The position numbers and the translations under genes were made by a program. A stretch of 64,000 nucleotides of DNA from Hymenobacter piscis (lineage in GTDB: Bacteria; Bacteroidota; Bacteroidia; Cytophagales; Hymenobacteraceae). Location: NCBI RefSeq assembly GCF_018760735.1, contig NZ_JAHHZN010000006.1:62001-126000 (forward strand), written 5' to 3'. This document shows positions 58,601-64,000 of the stretch, piece after piece. The notes below the pieces were generated by a model that ran no database searches, had not been told where the DNA came from, and saw only the letters and a list, made by a program, of their open reading frames with translations. Each line of letters opens with the position of its first letter. Positions within the stretch are counted from its first letter, which is position 1.

Positions 58601-58822
58601 CTCGATGCCGCTCCCCGCTCGGCCACGGCCCTGGCCCTGCGCCCCGTGCGCGCCTTTCGCATCGACCAGGAAGATTTCTACGCCGCTACGGAAGACTGCG
58701 CCGACATCACCCGCAGCATTATGCGCGAATTGTGCCAGCGCATCCGCCGCCAGAACGAGCAGCCGGCTCCGCCCGTGCCCGTGACCCGGCCCCGGGCGGC
58801 CCGGCCCATCGCCCAGCCGTAG
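55649..58822 (+). CDS. membrane/HEAT-repeat/cyclic-nucleotide-binding fusion (NTT-like)
   Basis: 1057 residues in three parts. Residues ~20-420 are a polytopic membrane domain (about ten helices, e.g. LLVYVAVTTLALGHNPART; GVALLLAFGLYGLAGYLQRR) resembling ADP/ATP translocase (NTT/Tlc) or MFS carriers. Residues ~430-890 are HEAT-like alpha repeats (CQVRLRTLAMVGEQAGG; NVREQASCLAGRLAASP; GLRAAAVRALNGLP). Residues ~905-1035 are a cyclic-nucleotide-binding domain with the phosphate cassette FGELALLDAAPRSATA. This suggests a carrier gated or scaffolded by a cNMP. Transport activity is unproven. Convergent with the kinase at 58846, 24 bp away. Confidence 0.85.
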   Translation: MKPNAWFRPWGMRPGEMKVVRLLSLHRLLLHAGTLLVYVAVTTLALGHNPARTLPLAYVLGGLAMLAAGRLYARCARCWTRPQRAGGVLLAAAGAALGLAGALLAHPSVGMAVAGVVGFRLMGLLTQLSAWDAGAAADSGRQRRSLFGLTSATDLPARMLGGLGAVLAGVLMDNADYAVGVALLLAFGLYGLAGYLQRRALAGAPAPEPAPARAEAPAAGRALIRCLGLSALALTVVGVGVEYGFWRLLSARVPEPAALLRWAGGLLALLYGVCALGRRPAVRARLHRLGLRRAFGLLPLLALGGVALGAVVPSAGPGALAYATGLLLGLEALRRVVLEPAFELLLESLPPPLRRQGYAALKRSYEPLGLALGGVLLLGGNAGGWPAGGVLVWLGGFLLLALGLLRQTYRHYLRELEAALGLPTRLPAPADGPAAVSAALHALLHLHRAARPTLIRHAGHLLQHPHCQVRLRTLAMVGEQAGGTLLRHLALTDGNANVREQASCLAGRLAASPDLLDHADPAVRRGAIRGRLQVAPADVQARASLAAVVADDACQRTALDLLPWLEPAQQVACVVAGLRSPDPAVVRAATLAAPAIGPAGLVPALLALIRQREHRRAAAAALARLGEAALPGLRAALTLPGAEGPLRELAQVLTHLNSPASRQLLLDLAGGAHLGLRAAAVRALNGLPAAPAEAPLFLHLVEDEMRLAQHLVHHLAAADAELGAALSYEVQQGRRRLLGLLLQLYDRSRLLPVQRSLLHAPAELHPAALAPLEVLLPRPLYQALLALLETTPLSEKVLALDDLLGPLAEPEPIQTLIVRRGAAAFSVWTVAVALQQWHPTPGNVGYLLPHLQSPHPLLRESAQQVLRRLPLQRPAALDQLLLLSPTLPSPAAMPEPVTSSSVSLVARVRMLKQTALFGQAPESVLATLVPVMHEVSFRQEEEIFAEGALGTALFIIAEGEVGIFNHRQLLTIFGPGEFFGELALLDAAPRSATALALRPVRAFRIDQEDFYAATEDCADITRSIMRELCQRIRRQNEQPAPPVPVTRPRAARPIAQP

Positions 58823-58845
58823 CGCCGGCCCCGGAACCAGCCCGG

Positions 58846-61080
58846 CTACCGGGGCAGGCGCAGCGTGATTTCGGTGCCCCGGTCCGGCTGGCTGCTCAGG
58901 CTGAACGTGCCCCCGTGGCCCTGCACCACAATGTCGTAGCTCAGGGAGAGGCCCAGGCCGGTACCTTCGCCGGGGGGCTTGGTGGTGAAGAAAGGCAGCA
59001 GGGCTTTCTGGCGGACTTCCTCGCTCATGCCCGGCCCGTTATCCACGATGCGCAGCTGCACCTGGTGGGCAAGCAGGCAGGTATGCACTTCCAGCCGGGG
59101 CACGTACCCCGGGGGCGCCAGGGCCTGACGCTGGGCCAGGGCGTAAAACGCGTTGGTGTACAGGTTCAGCAGTACCCGCCCGATGTCCTGGGCCACGATC
59201 CGGACAGTCGGCAGCTGGGGGCTCAGATCGGTTACGAGGGTGGCGCTGAAACCCGGATTCCGGGTCCGGAACATCTGGTAGGCCATCACCAGGTGGTCGG
59301 CGGCCAGGGCGTTCAGATTGGTGGCCTCCATTACCCCGGCGCTGACCTGGGAGTGCTGCAGCATGCCCTTCACAATGTTGTCGGCGCGGTGGCCGTGCTG
59401 GGTGATTTTGTGCAGGTTGTCGGTGAGGGTGGCCAGCAGCTCGGTGGCGTAGGCTTTTTCGGCCTCCGGTAGTTGCTGCCAGGGCCCGTCCAGAAATTCC
59501 TCCACCAGCTCGGTACTCACCTCCGAGAAGTTATTGACGAAGTTGAGCGGATTCTGAATCTCGTGGGCAATGCCGGCCGTGAGTTCCCCCAGCGAAGCCA
59601 TCTTCTCGCGCTGAATCAACTGGTTCTGGGCCGCTTTCAGCTCCGCCAGGGCCCGGGTGAGGTCCGCCAGGGCCCGGGTCAGCTCGTCGCGCTGGCGGGC
59701 AATCTGGGCGTTTTTGGCGTTGAGGTGACGGTTGGTGCGCTGCTTGAGGTACACGTTGCGCCAGAGCAGGCCAGCCACCAGTACCAGGCTGGTCAGGCCG
59801 GCCAGCAGCCCATAGAGCTGCAGGCGCTGACGGGCACTGCGCTGGGCCTGCAACTGGCGCGTTTTGCGCAGCAGCGCAATCTGGGTTTCCTTCTGGTCGA
59901 GCTCGTAGCCGTAGCGCAGGGCGCTGGTTTTGCGCTGCGTGGCCTCTCCCGCCAGCGTGTCCTGGTAGGCCGCAAACAGCCGCTGCTGCCGATAGGCGGC
60001 CGGGTAGTTGCCCAGGGCGGCGTAGGACTGGGCCAGCAACTCGGTGGCGGTGGCCAGGTGGCCGTTGCTGCGGGTACGCTGGCTGAGCTGCCGGGCGTGA
60101 GTGGCCAATGGGAGGGCGCTGTCGGGCTGCTGCAGCCGCAGGTAGGCCCGGGCCAGCAGCAGCTCCACGGCCGGCCGGTTGAAGTCGTCCCGGGTGCTGT
60201 CGACCAAAGCCCGGGCGCGGCGGCCGTGCAGCAGGGCCCGGTTCGGGTGCCCCTGCTCAATGTAAACTTCGGCCAGCCCGATTTCATTGGCCAGCTGGTT
60301 CTGCATGTCGCCTAGGCGGGCGCACACGGCTACTGCCTGCCGGAAGTGGCGCAGGGCTTCGGGCCAGTTCTGCTGGGCCTGGTACACGCTACCCAGGCTG
60401 TTGAGGGTGGCCGCCACCACCTGCTGGTCGGCCAGGCGGCGGCCGTCGCGCAGGGCCCGGTGCAGCACGGGCGTGGCGCTGGCGTAGTCGCCCAGCTTGC
60501 CGTAGGTGTCCCCGATAATGGCCCGCAGCTGGGTCTGCACGGCCCGGTCGGGGGTCTGCTCAGCCAGGCGCAGGCCGCGCAGGGCCCACCGCAGGGCCGC
60601 GGTCAGGTTGCTTTGCTGGGCCGCAATCAGGCTCAGCTCCAGGCAGGCGCGGGCCTCCCGGGGCCGGTCGTGGCGCAGGGCGTAGAGCCGTTGGGCCAGC
60701 CGGGTATAGTAGCGGGCCGAGTCGTAATCGGGCAGGCGGCGGTGCAGAATGCTGAGCCAGAGCAGGCTGCGGCCCATGGCGGCCGAGTCGGCCAGCCGGC
60801 GCGCGAGGCGCAGGGCCTGGTGGCTTAGCCCGAGGGCCTGGGGGGCATCGGGTACGGCCAACTCCAGCACCAGCGCGTGCAGGCGCTGCACCCGCACCGT
60901 ATCGGCCTGGGGCTGGGTGCGCAGCAGGTGGCGCAGGCTGTCGGCGGTACGGCTCTGGGCCTGGGCCGGCAGTGCGGGCACCAACGCCAGCAGCAACAGC
61001 CAGAGCCCTCCGCCCAGGCGCAGGACCAGCAAACCCGGGGGGCCGAACGAGCCGCGGCGCAGCGGGCGAAACCGGCTCAT
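58846..61080 (-). CDS. TPR sensor histidine kinase
   Basis: 744 residues: signal/TM start ([21 protein letters not shown]), a periplasmic TPR sensor region (~60-420; e.g. [40 protein letters not shown]), a TM helix ([19 protein letters not shown]), a coiled coil, then kinase core with [20 protein letters not shown] (phospho-His) and HATPase boxes ([30 protein letters not shown]). Its ATG overlaps the VOC stop codon (ATGA), so the two are translationally coupled. No response regulator is adjacent. Confidence 0.95.
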   Translation of the reverse strand: MSRFRPLRRGSFGPPGLLVLRLGGGLWLLLLALVPALPAQAQSRTADSLRHLLRTQPQADTVRVQRLHALVLELAVPDAPQALGLSHQALRLARRLADSAAMGRSLLWLSILHRRLPDYDSARYYTRLAQRLYALRHDRPREARACLELSLIAAQQSNLTAALRWALRGLRLAEQTPDRAVQTQLRAIIGDTYGKLGDYASATPVLHRALRDGRRLADQQVVAATLNSLGSVYQAQQNWPEALRHFRQAVAVCARLGDMQNQLANEIGLAEVYIEQGHPNRALLHGRRARALVDSTRDDFNRPAVELLLARAYLRLQQPDSALPLATHARQLSQRTRSNGHLATATELLAQSYAALGNYPAAYRQQRLFAAYQDTLAGEATQRKTSALRYGYELDQKETQIALLRKTRQLQAQRSARQRLQLYGLLAGLTSLVLVAGLLWRNVYLKQRTNRHLNAKNAQIARQRDELTRALADLTRALAELKAAQNQLIQREKMASLGELTAGIAHEIQNPLNFVNNFSEVSTELVEEFLDGPWQQLPEAEKAYATELLATLTDNLHKITQHGHRADNIVKGMLQHSQVSAGVMEATNLNALAADHLVMAYQMFRTRNPGFSATLVTDLSPQLPTVRIVAQDIGRVLLNLYTNAFYALAQRQALAPPGYVPRLEVHTCLLAHQVQLRIVDNGPGMSEEVRQKALLPFFTTKPPGEGTGLGLSLSYDIVVQGHGGTFSLSSQPDRGTEITLRLPR

Positions 61081-61607
61081 TTGGGCGGGTACACCGGATT
61101 GTTGATCACGCCAATCTGGTTGCCCTCGGGGTCCAGCACGATAAACCCGCGCACTTCCGCCACCGCCTCCACTGCGCCGGCTTCCGGGCGTAACTCCGTC
61201 GCACGATGGTCATCCAGGTGCCGCATCTTGCGGAAGAGCCCGCCGTTGAATTTGTTGGCCCGGTTGGCACTCAGGGCCTCGTACTTGGCTACTACGTCTT
61301 GCGGCGTGGGCAGGGTCCAGTAGAATACCGGCTCCCGCAGCCGCAGAAACCGTGGGTTGGTTTCCAGTCGCACTTCCGTGGCGTCCACGTTGAACACGGC
61401 GTAGGGATAAGGCCCCTGGTTTTCTACCCGCGTGGGCGGCTTGCCGAAAAAGTCGGTGTACCAGGCAATGGCGGCGGGCAGCCGGTCGGCGCTGCGGACG
61501 GGATATAGCAGGGTTTTCTGGGCCGAAAAGCTGGCGGCGGCTCTGTCCTGGGCCTGCACCACTACCGGCCAGAGCAGCAGTAGGAGCCCCCAAATCACGT
61601 TTTTCAT
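61077..61607 (-). CDS. secreted VOC-superfamily (glyoxalase-like) protein
   Basis: 176 residues from ATG 61607 with a signal peptide (MKNVIWGLLLLLWPVVVQAQ). One VOC module: VRSADRLPAAIAWYTDFFGK, EVRLETNPRFL, QDVVAKYEALSANR and EVRGFIVLDPEGNQIGVINN, the last being the classic closing strand. Glyoxalase/dioxygenase fold metal ligands are not certain. First gene of an operon with the TPR kinase; a periplasmic ligand-binding role feeding that sensor is inference. Confidence 0.85.
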   Translation of the reverse strand: MKNVIWGLLLLLWPVVVQAQDRAAASFSAQKTLLYPVRSADRLPAAIAWYTDFFGKPPTRVENQGPYPYAVFNVDATEVRLETNPRFLRLREPVFYWTLPTPQDVVAKYEALSANRANKFNGGLFRKMRHLDDHRATELRPEAGAVEAVAEVRGFIVLDPEGNQIGVINNPVYPPK

Positions 61608-61955
61608 AAGCCGGTAACCGCTAGCAGGCCGACCCCGGGCGGCAGCCACACCGGCCAGCGGCACAACCTCTTCCCCCCAACCGACCCGATGAATACTTTA
61701 TAGGACTAAGATAATAAAAAATATAATATATTTTAATTTGAATATATGTAACCGGGTGCAGCAGCTGGGTAGTGCCCTTCGTCCGAAGTCGGGCGCGACC
61801 AGCCGCCGGGAAAGCCGAATGCTTAGGAAAAGCTTCATCCGTCAGTTGTCGGGAAAGGCCGGAGCGCGGGCCGGAGAAAAGGCGGCTACCCGCCGATTTT
61901 TGAGTAGTATTGGCCCGCATTGACCGCGCTTCCGCTGAGCCTACCTTCTGACATT

Positions 61956-62489
61956 ATGAATAGAAACGTATTCTGGGAGCTGCTAGAGGCTGCCAAAAAA
62001 GCCTCCGGGCAGGATGAGTCAATGCAGGCCGAACTACTGACGGAGGCGCTGACGGAATACGAGCCAGCGCAGATAGCGGAGTTCGAATGCCTGCTGTGCG
62101 AGTACCTGCTGGAGGCCGACCACTTCGGCATCCTGGCCGCGGAAAAGATTATCGACGGCTACGTGACAGACGATTCCTATCTGTACTTCCGCTGCTGGCT
62201 TATCGCCCAGGGCGAAGACGTGTTCCACGCAGCGCTACGCCATCCCGACAGCCTCGCGGACGTAGTCGAAGCCCGGTTTCCGGAGTGCGAGGCCTTGCTG
62301 GGAGTAGCCGACGAAGCCTTCGAGCGGCGTACCGGTCAGACCGAGGATGAGGAAGCCTATCCGAGCAATATTGCCGCCGCCCGCGGCTTAGACTATGAAT
62401 ATGGCTCGCAAACCAAAGGCGAAGACTGGACCGAAAACCAGCTGCCCAAGCTGCTGCCGAAGCTGTGGAAGAAGTTTGGAGGAGCGTAA
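61956..62489 (+). CDS. DUF4240 protein
   Basis: 177 residues from ATG 61956 (MNRNVFWELLEAA). The pattern NVFWELL..AKKASG ... AELLTEALTEYEPAQIAEFE ... SYLYFRCWLIAQGEDVFHAA ... EDEEAYPSNIAAARGLDYEY is DUF4240, acidic and helical. Such proteins often occur near polymorphic-toxin loci as candidate immunity proteins, but no toxin is adjacent here. No signal peptide. Confidence 0.8.
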   Translation: MNRNVFWELLEAAKKASGQDESMQAELLTEALTEYEPAQIAEFECLLCEYLLEADHFGILAAEKIIDGYVTDDSYLYFRCWLIAQGEDVFHAALRHPDSLADVVEARFPECEALLGVADEAFERRTGQTEDEEAYPSNIAAARGLDYEYGSQTKGEDWTENQLPKLLPKLWKKFGGA

Positions 62490-62535
62490 CCGTTAGAGAG
62501 CCGTAACACTTCGCACCACTTCAACAAGTGCGTCC

Positions 62536-64000
62536 TTACACGCCGCGCTTGGCCAGAATCAGCTGGGTGCGGAACGTGTTGAGCGACTCTTCCAGGCCCA
62601 CGGGGTAGGTGTGGGGGTTAAGAAAGCGCCGGATGCTGGGGTCGAGGGCCAGCACTTCGCGGTGGGCGCGGGCCCGGCTTTCGGCCAGCGTGGGCAGTTG
62701 CTGCACTAGTTTGCCCTGTCGGAACACGGGCTCCAGCAACTCCCGGAACGGGGCCTCGGGGCGCACGGCGCGGCGGCGGGTGGCATCCAGCGGGTCCACG
62801 ATGGTGAGCTGGGCGGGCAGGGGCTCGGCGGTGTTGTAGAGCATGTCGGCGCGGGGCTGGCCCTTTTCGCTTTCGTAACGGCGCACCTGCAGAATGCCGG
62901 GGATGCTGGTTTTGGCCAGCTGCTCCGAGAGCTTGATGGTGAAATCCCAGCCCGAGTCGTCAGCCTTGCGCAGGGCCGCCAGCTTGTACACGCCCCCCAG
63001 GGCCGGCTGGTCGTAGGCCGTTACCAGCTGGGTACCAATGCCCCAGGTATCAATTTTGGCTCCCTGGAGCTTGAGGCTGGTAATCAGGTTCTCCTCCAGG
63101 TCGTTGCTGGCCACGATGCGCACATTGGGGAAGCCGGCCTCGTTGAGCAGCTCCCGCGCCTCCCGGCTCAGGTAGGCCAGATCACCCGAATCGAGGCGGA
63201 TGCCGCCCAGCTCGTGGCCCTGGGCGCGCATCTGGCGGGCTACTTTAATGGCGTGGCGCACGCCTTCCAGCGTGTCGTAAGTGTCTACCAGAAACACGGA
63301 GTCATCGGGGAAGGCCCGGGCGTAGGCCGTGAAAGCCGTTTCCTCGTCCTCGAACGCCATTACCCAGCTGTGGGCGTGGGTGCCTTTCACGGGAATACCG
63401 TAGAGGTGCCCGGCCAGCACGTTGCTGGTAGCATCTACCCCGCCCAGGTAGGCGGCCCGGCTGGCCGAAAGCCCGCCGTCGGGACCCTGGGCGCGGCGCA
63501 GGCCGAATTCCAGCACCGTGTCGGTGCCGGCGGCTTCGCGGATACGGGTGGCTTTAGTCGCAATCAGGGTCTGGAAGTTGACCATTGTCAGCAGGGCCGT
63601 TTCGATGAGCTGGGCCTGGAGCAAGGGGCCGCGCACCCGCAGCAGGGGCTCGTTGCCGAAGGCCACGGTGCCCTCGGGCATGGCGTCCACGTCGCAGCGG
63701 AATTCCATCGTTTTCAGGTAAGCCAGGAACTCGGCCGGGAACAGGGGGGCGCCCTTGGCGCTGCGCAGGCTGCCCAGGTACGTCAGGTCGTCGTCGGAAA
63801 AATGCAGGTTCTCCAGAAAGTCCACCACGTAGGCCAGGCCGGCGGCCACCGCGTAGCCTCCCTGAAACGGGGCCCGCCGGAAGTAGAGGTGAAATACCGC
63901 CTCGCGGTCCTGCAGGCCCTGCTGCCAGTAGCCGTAGGCCATCGTAAGCTGGTAGAGGTCGGTGAGCAAACTCAGGGAGGGCGCGTAGAGGCCGGAAAGC
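62536..64000 (-). CDS. pncB: nicotinate phosphoribosyltransferase, 5' end outside the window
   Basis: Makes nicotinate mononucleotide in NAD salvage. Visible residues begin LSGLYAPSLSLLTDLYQLTM and read to the stop at 62536. LFDYHLYFRR-type segment (FHLYFRRAPFQGGYAV), EFGLRRAQGPDGGLSASRAA, GTHAHSWVMAFEDE, GIRLDSGDLAYLSREAREL and IVASNDLEENLI identify the family. The start codon lies beyond 64000; the TTG at 63967-63969 is internal. Downstream of, and convergent with, the DUF4240 gene. Confidence 0.95.
   Translation of the reverse strand, partial: LSGLYAPSLSLLTDLYQLTMAYGYWQQGLQDREAVFHLYFRRAPFQGGYAVAAGLAYVVDFLENLHFSDDDLTYLGSLRSAKGAPLFPAEFLAYLKTMEFRCDVDAMPEGTVAFGNEPLLRVRGPLLQAQLIETALLTMVNFQTLIATKATRIREAAGTDTVLEFGLRRAQGPDGGLSASRAAYLGGVDATSNVLAGHLYGIPVKGTHAHSWVMAFEDEETAFTAYARAFPDDSVFLVDTYDTLEGVRHAIKVARQMRAQGHELGGIRLDSGDLAYLSREARELLNEAGFPNVRIVASNDLEENLITSLKLQGAKIDTWGIGTQLVTAYDQPALGGVYKLAALRKADDSGWDFTIKLSEQLAKTSIPGILQVRRYESEKGQPRADMLYNTAEPLPAQLTIVDPLDATRRRAVRPEAPFRELLEPVFRQGKLVQQLPTLAESRARAHREVLALDPSIRRFLNPHTYPVGLEESLNTFRTQLILAKRGV

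Overview
This window is GC-rich bacterial chromosome, most likely a Hymenobacter or close relative (Bacteroidota, Cytophagales). Several things point that way: two proteins with a type IX secretion (Por) C-terminal domain, an OmpA-like and an outer-membrane-receptor barrel protein, SusC-style CarboxypepD_reg plus barrel architecture, -7 promoter boxes of the TAnnTTTG type, starts without Shine-Dalgarno sequences, and very frequent inverted-repeat elements with the GTCAT-CTGAGCG core. No phage, plasmid, CRISPR or IS transposase is visible. The genes are mostly core metabolism and signalling.

Layout. 0.1-6.4 kb: a LytS-type kinase, a doubly frameshifted outer-membrane receptor, a secreted DUF922 protein and an AraC regulator, separated by REP-like inverted repeats. 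6.4-10.9 kb: secreted and small proteins, a scramblase-like protein, a metallo-beta-lactamase-fold protein that has lost most zinc ligands, and a DinB protein. 11-15 kb: a fatty-aldehyde-type dehydrogenase followed by a long-chain-alcohol-oxidase-type GMC flavoprotein. 15-19 kb: lipoprotein, thioesterase, PfpI/DJ-1 protein, membrane protein, porin, tRNA-Val. 19-23.3 kb: a histone-deacetylase-like hydrolase, convergent with a three-gene cluster of flavoprotein, type III polyketide synthase and methyltransferase, probably making a phenolic lipid or quinone. 23.5-31.8 kb: T9SS-tail proteins around a five-PAS hybrid kinase and a sigma54 (NtrC-type) regulator. 32-35 kb: a secreted nuclease and an OlsF-type bifunctional aminolipid acyltransferase. 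35.8-37 kb: a gene-free stretch holding a candidate small RNA with a triple-repeat operator.

37-50.4 kb is a nucleotide biosynthesis block: a PyrD-like enzyme, pyrF, pyrE, then purL-purQ-purC-purD-purN-purF-purM, all on the + strand. It covers most of the route from PRPP to AIR and SAICAR; purE/K, purB and purH are not here. This block is unusually riddled with repeat insertions. A 528-bp inverted-repeat-bounded unit carrying a DUF559 nuclease-like domain has fused to the end of purQ. An AT-rich low-complexity insert lies in frame inside purM. Repeat sequence forms the last residues of PurN and the PyrD-like protein, and a frameshifted orphan gene sits between purC and purD.

51-64 kb: an outer-membrane porin and an AmtB ammonium channel, a secreted DUF4468-like protein, a YitT transporter, a 1057-residue membrane/HEAT/cyclic-nucleotide-binding fusion, a VOC protein translationally coupled to a TPR histidine kinase, a DUF4240 protein, and nicotinate phosphoribosyltransferase running off the right edge.

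The most notable feature is how inverted-repeat and simple-sequence elements enter and remodel the ends and linkers of essential genes, including a possible nuclease-carrying mobile unit. All assignments are from reading the sequence; no database search was run.
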